Source: Silvibacterium bohemicum (lineage in GTDB: Bacteria; Acidobacteriota; Terriglobia; Terriglobales; Acidobacteriaceae). From it: a stretch of DNA of 64,000 nucleotides. Location of the stretch: positions 434,001-498,000 of the forward strand of contig NZ_LBHJ01000020.1 in assembly GCF_001006305.1 (NCBI RefSeq), given 5' to 3'. Of the stretch, positions 37,991 to 46,934 are shown in pieces (the stretch's first letter is position 1; the number at the start of each line of letters is the position of its first letter). Both the position numbers and the translations under genes were made by a program. The notes beneath the pieces are model-generated. The model did no database searches and had not been told where the DNA came from. It worked only from the letters and a program-made list of their open reading frames with translations.

Positions 37991-39199
37991 ATGTCCTTAC
38001 GCCTGCAACATCTTCTTCCCGTCGCCGCGGCCGCATTGTTCACCATCAGCGGCTGCAAACAGGCGCCCGCTCCTTCCGAGTCGGCGACGACGCAGCCGCA
38101 GCCAGCCGCAACAGCTCCGCAGCAGATAGGCGGAGAAGACATCGTTACGCTGGAGCGCAAGCCCACCTCCAACGGAGCCAAGCCGGAATTCATCTCGGCC
38201 GTTGTGCTGCCGGGCCGCGGCATGAACCTGTTCAGCCTCAAGGCCAACGTTCCCGGCAAGGGAGATGTCGATGTGTTCTACACGCTGCCGCTTGCCGATG
38301 CCGCAGCCAAGCTTAATGGCGGTACTGGTGACGAGAACGGCAATGCCAGCTTCCTGCAGGGCGGAGCCTTCCTCGTTCCCTACCCCAATCGCATTCGCGG
38401 CAAGCTCTCAGCGGATGGCAAGACCATCGCTGTCGATTGGAAGGGCAAGACGATCAACCTGCCCGCCAACTGGAAGGGCAAGAACGCCGGCGCCGAGCCA
38501 CACGCGATGCACGGCCTCATCCTTGCCTCGAAGACCGACGATGTGAAGACCGAGACCACCTCGGATGGGCAGACCGTTACCGGAACCATCCACGCCGGCG
38601 ACTTCGGAGGCTACTGGCCATCGAAGACCGATCTCGCCTTCACCATTGCGCTTGCCGGCGACGCGGTCGATGCCACCATCACCGCGAAGAATGTCGGCGA
38701 TCAGCCTGAGCCCATGGCGATCGGCTGGCACCCATACTTCAATATCCCCAGTGGCGATCGCAAGCAGGTTCGCCTGCATGTTCCCGGCGAGCAGACCGCC
38801 GAGGTGAATAACTACGACGACGTCTTCCCCACCGGAAAACTCGTTCCCGTCAAAGGCACGAAGTACGACTTCACCGCTCCCGATGGAAGGCCTCTCGACG
38901 ATATTTTTCTCGACGACAACTGGTCCAAGCTGCAGCGCACCGATGGCGCAGTGGACGTGAAGCTGATCGACCCGGCATCGAGCTATGGCATCGACGTGCT
39001 CGGCATGTCGCCGGAGATCAAGACGGTGCAGGTGTACGCGCCGCCGACGAAGGAGTTCACCGCCATTGAGGAGCAGTTTAACTTCGGCGATCCCTGGGGC
39101 AAGGAGTGGCATGGCGTGGACACCGGCATGGTCACTCTGAAGCCGGGACAGGCTGTGACCTGGCACGTTCGGCTGAAGCTGTTTACGCCGGCAAAGTAG
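37991..39199 (+). CDS. Aldose 1-epimerase (mutarotase) lipoprotein
   Basis: Aldose 1-epimerase interconverts alpha and beta anomers of hexoses. The 402-residue product from the ATG at 37991 has a lipoprotein signal peptide (lipobox TISGC, about residue 22) and a Pro/Ala-rich linker. The catalytic domain carries FLVPYPNRIRG, HAMHGLI, the proton-donor motif IGWHPYFNI, and the base region FTAIEEQFNFGDP. A lipid-anchored, periplasm-facing mutarotase fits a carbohydrate-scavenging lifestyle. A longer in-frame start at 37700 would overlap the divergent glycosylase gene and is rejected. Confidence 0.88.
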   Translation: MSLRLQHLLPVAAAALFTISGCKQAPAPSESATTQPQPAATAPQQIGGEDIVTLERKPTSNGAKPEFISAVVLPGRGMNLFSLKANVPGKGDVDVFYTLPLADAAAKLNGGTGDENGNASFLQGGAFLVPYPNRIRGKLSADGKTIAVDWKGKTINLPANWKGKNAGAEPHAMHGLILASKTDDVKTETTSDGQTVTGTIHAGDFGGYWPSKTDLAFTIALAGDAVDATITAKNVGDQPEPMAIGWHPYFNIPSGDRKQVRLHVPGEQTAEVNNYDDVFPTGKLVPVKGTKYDFTAPDGRPLDDIFLDDNWSKLQRTDGAVDVKLIDPASSYGIDVLGMSPEIKTVQVYAPPTKEFTAIEEQFNFGDPWGKEWHGVDTGMVTLKPGQAVTWHVRLKLFTPAK

Positions 39200-39217
39200 G
39201 TCGCGTTCAGGAAGTGC

Positions 39218-39248
39218 AAAAGGGGCGACCTGTCGCCCCTTTTGTTTT
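39218..39248 (+). terminator. Rho-independent terminator after the mutarotase gene
   Basis: AAAAGGGGCG (39218-39227) pairs with CGCCCCTTTT (39234-39243), followed by GTTTTG. It has a GC-rich stem, short loop and T-rich tail, 18 nt after the stop codon. Confidence 0.85.
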
Positions 39249-39593
39249 GTCACGAACCTGGCTGATGTTTGTCCCTAAACTCCGACAGATAAATCTTGCT
39301 CGCGCAAACCCGCCGCCTTGTCTCGCGCATTGAAAGTCTCCCGCTCCCCCCTGATAGTGTCATTCCCATCCGGCTGAAATTGGGAGGAAGAAATGTCCTG
39401 AAAATGGGCTGGTTGGCATCGACGAAGGACCTCATTCTTAAGAGTGTCGTTCTGCCAGCGTCTGGAGTTTTACAGCTTAGAACCTCGGAGCGACTGCAAT
39501 CTATGTTCTTGCGAAAGAGCCGCGTCCGATGGCGCGGCCCTGGTGCGAAGGATTCTCGCACGTTCAATTCAACCGAGCGAAAGGCGGGACAGA
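39249..39593. other. Intergenic region before the SDR gene
   Basis: About 345 bp in which no convincing gene, repeat or RNA was seen. It probably contains the promoter of the downstream SDR gene. Confidence 0.3.
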
Positions 39594-40337
39594 ATGTCTC
39601 AATCGTTAAAAGATAAAGTTGCCCTGGTCACCGGAGGGTCGCGCGGAATTGGCGCGGCGATCGCGAAGCGTCTGGCAACCGATGGAGCAAGCGTGGCGAT
39701 TACGTATTCGAAGGGCGCGGATGCCGCAGCTTCCGTCGTCAGCGCCATTGAGAAAGCGGGCGGCAAGGCGATCGCGATCCAGGCAGACGCAGCCAATGCC
39801 GAAGCGGTCAAGGCATCGGTCGAAAAGACCGTCGCGACCTTCGGCGGCATCGATGTGCTGGTAAACAATGCCGGCACCGCTATTCCCAAGAAATTCGAAG
39901 ACACCACGCTCGAAGAGATGGACTACATGTTCGCCATCAACGTCCGCGGCACGCTGGCCGCGACGCAAGCGGCGCTCAAGCACATGAAGAGCGGCGGCCG
40001 CATCATCATGATCGGCTCATGCGTGGGCGAGCGCACGCTGACGCCAGGGCTGGTGGCCTACTCGGCGACAAAGGGCGCGGTCAAGATGTTTACCCAAGGG
40101 CTGACGCGAGAGGTCGGAGCGCGGGGCATCACGGTCAACAACGTTCAGCCAGGTCCGATCGACACGGATTTGAATCCCGCGGCGGGCGACTGGGCCGTCC
40201 CCCAGATCGCGGTCACTGCACTGAATCGCTACGGGCATGTGGATGAGGTGGCCGCGCTGGTGGCGTTCGTGGCCAGTCCCGAATCCTCATACATCACCGG
40301 CGCAAACCTGACGGTGGACGGCGGCACGAACGCCTGA
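39594..40337 (+). CDS. FabG-like short-chain dehydrogenase/reductase
   Basis: The 247-residue classical SDR has the cofactor motif TGGSRGIG (~14-21), NNAG (~91-94), catalytic Ser in IMIGSCVG, Tyr-x3-Lys in YSATK, and the terminal TGANLTVDGGTNA. The start at 39594 follows AAGGCGGGA. NADPH preference is suggested by the Arg in the glycine motif. It resembles 3-oxoacyl-ACP reductases, but many SDRs of this type act on other alcohols or sugars, and it stands alone rather than in a fatty-acid operon, so the substrate is uncertain. Confidence 0.85.
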   Translation: MSQSLKDKVALVTGGSRGIGAAIAKRLATDGASVAITYSKGADAAASVVSAIEKAGGKAIAIQADAANAEAVKASVEKTVATFGGIDVLVNNAGTAIPKKFEDTTLEEMDYMFAINVRGTLAATQAALKHMKSGGRIIMIGSCVGERTLTPGLVAYSATKGAVKMFTQGLTREVGARGITVNNVQPGPIDTDLNPAAGDWAVPQIAVTALNRYGHVDEVAALVAFVASPESSYITGANLTVDGGTNA

Positions 40338-40358
40338 TAACGAACATGCCGAATCGTA

Positions 40359-40384
40359 GACGGTAGCCCGGCGGGGCTACCGTC
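40359..40384. terminator. Bidirectional terminator hairpin
   Basis: GACGGTAGCCC (40359-40369) and its complement (40374-40384) form a perfect 11-bp stem with a 4-nt loop between the convergent SDR and HdeD genes. Confidence 0.6.
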
Positions 40385-40400
40385 ACACCTGCTGCAGAAA

Positions 40401-40952
40401 CTATGCCAGCTTGCGAGCGCCCATGGAGAACATCAGGCGCGAGGTTCCGCTGAAGAGCATGCTGATGCCTACCAGCGTTCCAATGGCCCAGGGCGCGCTG
40501 AAAGGCCAGGTGCGCCAGATCATGATGGCCACGATCAATGTGATGATGCCGTCGAAGAGCAGCCATCCCCAGCCCGGATGCGGCCGCAGCCGGAAGGCGA
40601 GAACCAGCTCCAAGATGCTTTCGGCTAAGAGATAGCCCGCCAGCGCGAGAGTAAGCGTAGCTAGACCCGCCACTGGATGTTCCAGCAGAAAGATGCCGGC
40701 CACGATGTAGACCATGCCGACGATCAACTCCCACAGCAAAGAGCCCTTGCTGCGATGGTGCCAGCCAAAGATGAGATGGAAAGCACCGCTGACTACCAGC
40801 AGCCATCCGACCAAAACTGTAATTGCAATGCCTGCAACCGGCGGGATAAAGATGGCCAGCAGCCCCGCCAGGATCATGAAGATGCTGATCGCAATCGACC
40901 AGCCGTGAGAGCCGCGCCCTGCAACGGAAAGAGAGGTTGAAGCGTCGTTCAT
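40401..40952 (-). CDS. hdeD: HdeD-family (DUF308) membrane protein
   Basis: The 183-residue inner-membrane protein has six hydrophobic helices arranged as two DUF308 triplets (ISIFMILAGLLAIFIPPVAGIAITVLVGW, LIVGMVYIVAGIFLLEHP). HdeD protects against acid stress at high cell density in E. coli. Here it stands alone, without hdeA or hdeB. An acid-tolerance role would suit an acidobacterium but is inferred from family membership. Confidence 0.88.
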   Translation of the reverse strand: MNDASTSLSVAGRGSHGWSIAISIFMILAGLLAIFIPPVAGIAITVLVGWLLVVSGAFHLIFGWHHRSKGSLLWELIVGMVYIVAGIFLLEHPVAGLATLTLALAGYLLAESILELVLAFRLRPHPGWGWLLFDGIITLIVAIMIWRTWPFSAPWAIGTLVGISMLFSGTSRLMFSMGARKLA

Positions 40953-41115
40953 AGCGTTCCTCGAAATAACTTAGGATGGCTGCGGTGAGTGCATCACTTC
41001 ATACCCGATGCAACGTTCTCATCGGACAGGAAGTATTCGCCACAGCCTAATCAGAAGATTCTCTCTACACAAACCAGGGTGCGTTTCAACCGTTGCAAAC
41101 AGCGCGCGTTCAGAC

Positions 41116-42183
41116 TTACTGGACCTTGCCCAACGGACGAAGCTTCCTTAGCTCCTGGGCGCAGGCCAGCGCATTGAGCGCGCCGAATTTGAGATTGTCG
41201 ATCGAAGCCCAGATCCAGAAACGCTTGGCCTCTGTCGCCTCGCCGTTGTAGGTGCGCACTCGCACCATCACGTCGCCCTGCCCCGCGCTACTGAGGTTGT
41301 TGGGAGAATCCGCGTCGCCCAACACCACGTCGATATGCTCCGCGCCCAGCGCAGCTTCGACATGCTCAGGCAGAACCGGCTCGTCCAATTCGACCGCCAG
41401 CGAGATGCCGTGGCCATGAAAGACCGGCGCATGCAGTAGCTGGATTGCGGTTTCCGGCAGGAGGCCTCCGGAGAGCAGATCGTAGTGGCGGCGGATGCGC
41501 GCCTCGCTGGCGGCAAGATGGATCTTCGCAGCCTCTCCCAGAACCGGCACGACATTGAAGGAGACCTGAGTGTCGTACATCTGCTTGGGCAGAGTCTGAA
41601 AGCTGAGCAGACCCACTGTCTGCTGGTGCAGCTCGTCCATCGCTGCGCGGCCGTATTCTGACGCCGGCTCGAGCACGGTAGCCGAAGCGCTTTTGATTTC
41701 GCCCAGCTCCTGCAGCCGTGCCAGCATCAAGCCGAGCGCGACGGAAACTGGATGTGCGGGAACGATGGCCGGCGTGCTCAGATCGGGATCGCTGGCACGC
41801 GGTTCGGGCTTGGCTTCGGGAAGGCTTTCGCGCAGCGCATCACGCACCCAGGGAGCGCGAACCAGAACTCCCGGTTCGCCTTCCAGAGCATAAGTAAGAT
41901 CGATGATGCTGGCTGCGGCCTTGAGCGCCGGCTTCCAGTGCTTGTGCGTGGACTCTTCGGAGCCGGAGAAGAAGACGAAATCTTCATGGGCGAAGGCGCC
42001 GGGCTCGATGCGTTGAATGAATGTGACCTCGTCGCCGACCGATTCCAGCTGGCCCTGCTCCGACTCATCATCCATCAATGAGAAATCCGCCCCAGCAAAG
42101 GACGATTCGGTCAGCACCTCGTTCAACTCTTTGCCGCGCAACGACGCGGCCCCGACAATGGCAATCTTGTATTTTTCTGGCAT
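41116..42183 (-). CDS. Aspartate-semialdehyde-dehydrogenase-like protein lacking the catalytic Cys
   Basis: The 355-residue protein has an N-terminal Rossmann region (YKIAIVGAASLRGKELNEVL) and an Asd/ArgC-type C-terminal dimerisation region (APVFHGHGISLAVEL). In true ASADHs the nucleophile Cys lies in an N-C-S/T motif; here the corresponding stretch reads VPAHPVSVALG (~141-151). The only Cys in the protein is near the C-terminus (ALACAQEL), so normal dehydrogenase chemistry is not expected. It follows pssA by 29 bp on the same strand, placing it in a phospholipid operon. The role is unknown and could be non-enzymatic or a divergent activity. Confidence 0.75.
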   Translation of the reverse strand: MPEKYKIAIVGAASLRGKELNEVLTESSFAGADFSLMDDESEQGQLESVGDEVTFIQRIEPGAFAHEDFVFFSGSEESTHKHWKPALKAAASIIDLTYALEGEPGVLVRAPWVRDALRESLPEAKPEPRASDPDLSTPAIVPAHPVSVALGLMLARLQELGEIKSASATVLEPASEYGRAAMDELHQQTVGLLSFQTLPKQMYDTQVSFNVVPVLGEAAKIHLAASEARIRRHYDLLSGGLLPETAIQLLHAPVFHGHGISLAVELDEPVLPEHVEAALGAEHIDVVLGDADSPNNLSSAGQGDVMVRVRTYNGEATEAKRFWIWASIDNLKFGALNALACAQELRKLRPLGKVQ

Positions 42184-42212
42184 CTATTTTTTCTGCGATC
42201 AGTCTTTCGCAA

Positions 42213-43079
42213 TCAAGGGGTACTGGTGTGGGTGGTCAGCGATTCAGGCTGCGGCTCGGTCTGCGACGACTTTCGATGACGCTGCCGGGAGTAAGCCAGG
42301 CGCGCGGTGATCCCGGAGAACATATAGACGAGAGCGAGTACGAGCAGTACCACCCGGGAAAAGAAGACGAGCAGGTAAATTACCAACCCGATAAGAATAA
42401 TCAGCTGGAAGGGATGGCGCCGGGAGAAGTTGATCTCCTTCCCGCTCCAGAAGCGCCAGGTGCTGACCATGAGGAAACCGGTGAAGCCCACCAGCAGCAG
42501 CCAGATGGAGGCGGTCCAGGCGTTGAAGGGATGCCCCTGAAAACCATGCACGACAGCAGCAATCACGCCGGCGGCCGCGGGAATAGGCATGCCCACAAAA
42601 TATTTGCGGCCAGGACGCCCGGGATTCTTGGGTGCGGGATCGTGGCTGATGTTGAAGCGCGCCAGGCGGCTGGCCCCGCAAAGCAGGAAGAGGAAGCAAA
42701 CGAAGGCTCCCAGCTGCACCAGCTTCTCGTGCAGGTTCGCATCCATGGTCGGAGGCAGCATGCGAAAGCCCCAGCTGAAAGCCAGAATGCTCGGCGCCAC
42801 TCCGAAGGTGATCACATCCGCCAGCGAATCGAGCTCCTTGCCGAATTCGCTGGTGGTATTCGTCATCCGGGCGATGCGCCCGTCGAGCGCGTCGAAGGGG
42901 ATGGCGAAGCCGATGGCCAGCGCCGCATAGTCGAAGTGGTGCGGCTCGCGGATGGAGCCTTGCAAACTTTGCGTGATGGCGTAGTATCCCGCTGCGATAT
43001 TGCCGGCCGTAAACAACGAGGGAAGGATGTACATGCCCCGCCGCCGGCGGCTTCCCCGCAACTGATTGGGATTTCTCAA
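42213..43079 (-). CDS. pssA: CDP-diacylglycerol-serine O-phosphatidyltransferase
   Basis: The enzyme makes phosphatidylserine from CDP-diacylglycerol and L-serine in the inner membrane. The 288-residue protein has several transmembrane helices and the CDP-alcohol phosphotransferase signature D-x2-D-G-x2-A-R-x8-G-x3-D-x3-D (DALDGRIAR ... GKELDSLAD). Its start overlaps the psd stop by 4 nt (43076-43079), so the two steps to phosphatidylethanolamine are translationally coupled. The C-terminal ~25 residues are hydrophilic and Ser/Thr-rich. Confidence 0.93.
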   Translation of the reverse strand: MRNPNQLRGSRRRRGMYILPSLFTAGNIAAGYYAITQSLQGSIREPHHFDYAALAIGFAIPFDALDGRIARMTNTTSEFGKELDSLADVITFGVAPSILAFSWGFRMLPPTMDANLHEKLVQLGAFVCFLFLLCGASRLARFNISHDPAPKNPGRPGRKYFVGMPIPAAAGVIAAVVHGFQGHPFNAWTASIWLLLVGFTGFLMVSTWRFWSGKEINFSRRHPFQLIILIGLVIYLLVFFSRVVLLVLALVYMFSGITARLAYSRQRHRKSSQTEPQPESLTTHTSTP

Positions 43080-43744
43080 ACCAGTGTCTCCACCAGCAGA
43101 TCGTCTTCCTGCCCCAAGGGATCTTTTTGCGGAATACGCGCCAGCACGGTCGACCCGCCCTGCACATGATCGCCCGGTTTCACCAGAATCTGCGCATTGC
43201 CCGGCAATATCACGTCCACCCTCGATCCGAACTTGATCAAACCAATGCGCTCTCCGCGCTGCAGCCGAGTGCCGGGTGTCGGCCGGAAGACGATGCGGCG
43301 CGCCAGAAGGCCGGCAATCTGTTTGAAGGCCACAGTGTACCCCTCGTCGGCCAGCACCACCGCGAGATTCTGCTCGTTCTTCTCGGCCGATTCGGGATTC
43401 ATCGCGTTCAAATACTGTCCCTTCTGATAGCGGACCTCGTGCAGCACTCCGGAGATAGGCGACCGGTTCACGTGCACATTGAACACGTTAAGAAAGATGC
43501 TCATGCGCTGCGAATCGCCGTCCGGCGTGGCTACGCGTAGAACCGATGTCACCTTGCCGTCCGCAGGAGAGACAACCAGACCTTCGCCCTGAGGGATGGA
43601 GCGCCGCGGATCGCGGAAGAACCATAGAAAGAAGAGTGCCAGCAAAACAGGCACGATCGGCCACAGCCAGCTTCCGGTCAGGAAGTACAACAGCGCAGCC
43701 ACTACCAGCAGAGAAATCCCGTAATAATATCCATCACGAACCAT
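43076..43744 (-). CDS. psd: Phosphatidylserine decarboxylase proenzyme
   Basis: The enzyme converts phosphatidylserine to phosphatidylethanolamine. The 222-residue short-form (PSD-A/archaeal-like) proenzyme has an N-terminal membrane segment ([31 protein letters not shown]), [22 protein letters not shown], and the self-cleavage site GGST (Ser about residue 198), where the pyruvoyl group forms. It is the first gene of the psd-pssA-ASADH-like group. Confidence 0.93.
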   Translation of the reverse strand: MVRDGYYYGISLLVVAALLYFLTGSWLWPIVPVLLALFFLWFFRDPRRSIPQGEGLVVSPADGKVTSVLRVATPDGDSQRMSIFLNVFNVHVNRSPISGVLHEVRYQKGQYLNAMNPESAEKNEQNLAVVLADEGYTVAFKQIAGLLARRIVFRPTPGTRLQRGERIGLIKFGSRVDVILPGNAQILVKPGDHVQGGSTVLARIPQKDPLGQEDDLLVETLV

Positions 43745-43898
43745 GAGCGAGAGAAAAGCGAAAAACCTCCTCTTGATTATAGGTTCTTCGCCCTTCTATG
43801 GCGCATTGTCTGACAATACCCGCGCACAAATCTCTCCTGAATAGAGGAGGATGAGCCCGCACGTGACACAGATGGATTCGGTTTTGGGGAGTTAGAGC

Positions 43899-44120
43899 CT
43901 AGGCAACGTAGGCTCGGAGGTGTTGCCCGCTTCGTCGGGCGGCCAGCTGATCCTTAATGCGAAGCTTGAGCTTTTTCAGCCGGACTTCTTCGAGTTGTTC
44001 TTCTTCTGACAGGTAAGGCTTCTGGATGAGTACTTCTAACTGCTCCGAATAGCGGCGGTGTTCCTGTTCCAGTTGGTGAATCTCCGCGCTGTCCGGTAAG
44101 CGATTCGCTTCCAGGTCCAT
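43899..44120 (-). CDS. DUF465/YdcH-like small helical protein
   Basis: The 73-residue protein has its start set at the ATG at 44120, which has GGAGG 8 nt upstream; a longer in-frame start at 44210 is unlikely. The sequence is mostly one or two charged helices, HQLEQEHRRYSEQLEVLIQ and LEEVRLKKLKLRIKDQL, matching the short DUF465 family of coiled-coil proteins of unknown function. It lies 67 bp downstream of rimI on the same strand. Confidence 0.78.
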   Translation of the reverse strand: MDLEANRLPDSAEIHQLEQEHRRYSEQLEVLIQKPYLSEEEQLEEVRLKKLKLRIKDQLAARRSGQHLRAYVA

Positions 44121-44187
44121 TGAAGATACCTCCTTCTTCTTCAGACGTACCAAGCTAGCACCGGGGACGCCCGTGAACAACCCGATT

Positions 44188-44682
44188 TTAGGGATTTTTT
44201 TCCACCGCACTTCCTGCAGAATCGAAGGTCAATCCCATCAGCAGCGCATCTTCTTCCGGATCACTGTAATAGCCTCTCCGCACCCCGTCGCGCACAAATC
44301 CGTAGCGTTCATAGAGTGCGATGGCCGGGTGATTACTCACGCGTACTTCGAGCTCGATATGCAGTCCTCCGCGCTCGCGGGACCATGCAGTCACGCCATC
44401 GAGGAGCGCCGTGGCGATGCCCCGGCGACGGAACTCCTCAGCGACGACAACGCTTTCCAGATCGCACACTTCCAGGACCAGAGATCCGGCCGCGAAGCCG
44501 GCCAATTGGCCCTCGCATTCAGCCAGCAGGACGACCGCCGAAATCTCCTCGAATTGCTCGAAGTTGCCGCGCGTCCAATGCGGCGAGCCGGGCGAACGCT
44601 GGGCCAACTTCATCACGGCATCGATATCTTCGGAGTGCATCGGGCGGATCGAAACAGGACCCGCGGTGCGAATCGAAGGCAC
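44188..44682 (-). CDS. rimI: Ribosomal-protein-alanine N-acetyltransferase
   Basis: The GNAT acetyltransferase is 164 residues long. Motif A reads LESVVVAEEFRRRGIATALLD (acetyl-CoA pyrophosphate loop R-R-x-G-I-A) and motif B reads LEVRVSNHPAIALYERYGF. The start is a GTG whose first base overlaps the tsaB stop (TAGTG at 44680-44684), so the genes are coupled. The tsaB-rimI pair is conserved in many bacteria; RimI acetylates the N-terminus of ribosomal protein S18, though broader targets are possible. Confidence 0.9.
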   Translation of the reverse strand: MPSIRTAGPVSIRPMHSEDIDAVMKLAQRSPGSPHWTRGNFEQFEEISAVVLLAECEGQLAGFAAGSLVLEVCDLESVVVAEEFRRRGIATALLDGVTAWSRERGGLHIELEVRVSNHPAIALYERYGFVRDGVRRGYYSDPEEDALLMGLTFDSAGSAVEKNP

Positions 44683-45338
44683 TACTTCCTGCCGCCCGCA
44701 GGCCTGGCAAACAACTCAGCATCTGTGCGGCGCACGTAATTGCCATCCAGAGCCGCGATGTCGTCGTAATCCTGGATCAGCAGCCGTGGGAGAGCAGCTG
44801 CGATGGCTTCCGCCGCCGTGGGGGGCGCGATCAGACGCGCTGCGGGCCAATCCTGTGCGAGATTTTCCTCGCATACCGCTATCGGCTCTGCGGTCTCGCG
44901 CAGGTCTTCGAGTGCAGCTAAAGACTCAAGCGCTTTCCCGTTCGCGTACCTACCGAAATAGACTTCCCTGCGACCTGCATCGAGAGCAGCAGCCTGCGTT
45001 TCGCCCTTCTGCGCCAGCAGCACGAGTCGCGACAGCGCGATGACCGGGATCTGCAGAGCCTCGGCCAATCCCTTCGCCGCACTAACGCCGATGCGCACGC
45101 CAGTGAAGCTGCCTGGTCCGTTCACAACGATGATTGCCTCTAAATTTTGCAGCGTGGCCGACTGCTCTTGCAGCAATTCGCGAATGCGGGGGACGAGCTG
45201 AGCGGCGAAGGTCTTCCCTGCCAGCTCGATTTGGATAAGAGCGATCACCGATTCACCCTCCCGGCGAGCGAGCGCAATGGTTCCAATCGTGCCGCAGGTG
45301 TCGATGGCCAATAACATTACTTCGCCGGCCAACAGCAT
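44682..45338 (-). CDS. tsaB: tRNA t6A37 threonylcarbamoyladenosine synthesis protein TsaB
   Basis: TsaB is the partner of TsaD in forming t6A at position 37 of ANN-decoding tRNAs. The product (218 residues from 45338) has the ASKHA fold signatures LLAIDTCGTIGTIAL and NGPGSFTGVRIGVSAAKGLA. The start region is tandemly duplicated: ATGs at 45338 and 45317 sit in two near-identical 21-bp copies. The first has GGAGG 7 nt upstream (45346-45350) and overlaps the mce stop (TAATG); the second matches the usual TsaB N-terminus better. Either may be used. Confidence 0.9.
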   Translation of the reverse strand: MLLAGEVMLLAIDTCGTIGTIALARREGESVIALIQIELAGKTFAAQLVPRIRELLQEQSATLQNLEAIIVVNGPGSFTGVRIGVSAAKGLAEALQIPVIALSRLVLLAQKGETQAAALDAGRREVYFGRYANGKALESLAALEDLRETAEPIAVCEENLAQDWPAARLIAPPTAAEAIAAALPRLLIQDYDDIAALDGNYVRRTDAELFARPAGGRK

Positions 45339-45347
45339 TACTTCGCC
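45306..45347 (-). repeat. 21-bp tandem duplication at the mce/tsaB junction
   Basis: Copies 45306-45326 and 45327-45347 match at 19 of 21 positions. Each contains GCGAAGTAATG, that is, the mce stop context followed by an ATG. The unit is seven codons, so both ATGs are in the same frame and the TsaB N-terminus repeats MLLAGEV/MLLA. Confidence 0.85.
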
Positions 45348-45775
45348 TCCGCGGCAGGAACGTCCTGGCATATCTCCAGCAGCACGCCGCCGGCGCTCGA
45401 TGGATGCACGAAGAAGTAGAGATGCCCGCCGGCGCCAACCTGGATCTGCTCATTGACCAGCCGCGCGCCCTGCGCCTTCAGCGTTGCCAGCGTAGACGCG
45501 ATATCTTCGACCTGCAGCGCTACATGGTGCAGGCCTTCGCCGCGCTTCTTCAGGAAGCGGCCCACCGGGGAATCTTCGCTCGTCGGCTCCAGCAGCTCGA
45601 TGCGGCCGGTGTCGCTGGATGACATGGGGATCATCGCCACCTTCACCTGCTCATGCTCGACCGTCTCCGTGTGCGCGACCGCGAGGCCGAGCGATTCGTA
45701 GAGCCGGCGCGCAGCGTCCAGGCTGGCGACGGCTATGCCCAGGTGGTCGATCTTGATTTGACCCGGTTCGTTCAT
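45338..45775 (-). CDS. mce: Methylmalonyl-CoA epimerase
   Basis: The enzyme interconverts (S)- and (R)-methylmalonyl-CoA in propionate and odd-chain/branched metabolism. The 145-residue VOC-fold protein has metal ligand His in DHLGIAV (H11), HHVALQV in the second half and the terminal Glu in VLLEICQD. It starts 4 nt after the meaB stop and its own stop overlaps the tsaB ATG, forming the operon meaB-mce-tsaB-rimI. The methylmalonyl-CoA mutase itself is not in this window. Confidence 0.92.
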   Translation of the reverse strand: MNEPGQIKIDHLGIAVASLDAARRLYESLGLAVAHTETVEHEQVKVAMIPMSSSDTGRIELLEPTSEDSPVGRFLKKRGEGLHHVALQVEDIASTLATLKAQGARLVNEQIQVGAGGHLYFFVHPSSAGGVLLEICQDVPAAEAK

Positions 45776-45779
45776 CTGC

Positions 45780-46787
45780 TCACTTCACTTCCTGCACTGC
45801 ACTTCCTCTGTCATGCGGCGCACTTGAAAAAATATCCGCCACCAGCCGTGGAACCAGCCGATAAGGATCTTCCCTGACGCTCACCACCCGCTCGGCGTGG
45901 CGGGCGAAGTCTTCCGCGCTCAAGCCGTGCGCACGGGCTTCTTTCAACAGCGCCTGCCGGACCATCTCTTCCATCCGCAGACGCCAATATTCTTTGCGTC
46001 GCGCTTCGAGCCGGCTTTCCTTCGTCAGCCATTGATGCGTTTCATCCATGACTGCCAGCAATTCCGTGATGCCAACTCCACTGGTTCCGATGGTACGCAC
46101 AATCGGAGGCACGCGCGGTTCGTGGCTCTGCCCCAGCGACTGCATGGCTCGAATCTCTTTCTCGACGCGGTCTGCACCCTCGCGATCCGCTTTATTGATC
46201 ACGAAGATGTCGGCGATCTCCATGATGCCGGCCTTGATGCTCTGTACATCGTCGCCCATGCCCGGAACGAGCACCACGATGGTGATATCGGCGAGGCGCA
46301 CGATATCGACCTCATCCTGACCGACGCCGACCGTCTCGATGAGCACAATGTCCTTGCCGCTCGCTTCCATCAGCAAGGCAACGTCTGCCGTGGTCCTGGC
46401 CAGGCCGCCGAGCGATCCTCGCGTCGCCATGCTGCGAATGTAGAGGCCTTCATCCCCCAGGCGTCCCTGCATGCGGATGCGATCACCGAGGATCGCTCCG
46501 CCGGTGAAAGGGCTGGTGGGATCGACGGCGGCGATACCGACGCTCCTGCCCGCCTCGCGCCAGACGTGCGCCAGACGGTCGACCAGCGTGCTCTTCCCCG
46601 CTCCCGGCGCGCCGGTGATGCCGATGCGCAGTGCCTTGCCAGTGTGCGGAAAGCAGGCGGAGAGCAGCGGCTGCGCCTCAGGCGCATCGTTTTCGACCAG
46701 CGAGATGGCGCGTGCCAATGCACGAACATCGCCGGCTACGACGCGGCCCGCCAGCTCTCGCACGGCATGGTTGGAGGATTGGGTCAT
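45780..46787 (-). CDS. meaB: MeaB/ArgK-family P-loop GTPase, methylmalonyl-CoA mutase chaperone
   Basis: This is a G3E-type GTPase that protects and reloads B12-dependent methylmalonyl-CoA mutase. The 335-residue product starts at MTQSSNHAVREL (ATG at 46787). It carries Walker A GAPGAGKS (59-66), AAVDPTSPFTGGAILGDRIRM, the switch/Walker B region VLIETVGVGQDEVD, and the base-specificity motif NKADREG. The longer upstream frame to 47273 lacks similarity. Its neighbour mce supports a methylmalonyl-CoA role. Confidence 0.93.
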   Translation of the reverse strand: MTQSSNHAVRELAGRVVAGDVRALARAISLVENDAPEAQPLLSACFPHTGKALRIGITGAPGAGKSTLVDRLAHVWREAGRSVGIAAVDPTSPFTGGAILGDRIRMQGRLGDEGLYIRSMATRGSLGGLARTTADVALLMEASGKDIVLIETVGVGQDEVDIVRLADITIVVLVPGMGDDVQSIKAGIMEIADIFVINKADREGADRVEKEIRAMQSLGQSHEPRVPPIVRTIGTSGVGITELLAVMDETHQWLTKESRLEARRKEYWRLRMEEMVRQALLKEARAHGLSAEDFARHAERVVSVREDPYRLVPRLVADIFSSAPHDRGSAVQEVK

Positions 46788-46934
46788 CCGGTAATGATGA
46801 TAACGAAGACGAGGGATTCCCCAGGTTCCAACCGCAAGACGTGTCATCCGCCAATGCCGCAATCGGATTTCGAGTAACACGGAAGCGCCGGATTTATGCC
46901 CTTGCTGACAGCACAAAAGCGGAAGTAGGCTGAG

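Noticed and set aside
37816-38259. N-terminal extension of the uracil-DNA glycosylase frame
   Set aside because: It would overlap the divergent mutarotase gene and shows no conserved sequence; the family length fits the start at 37815.
40985-40997. GTGA-N5-TCAC dyad upstream of hdeD as a CRP/FNR site
   Set aside because: The spacer is 5 instead of 6 and the arms are only 4 bp; not distinguishable from chance.
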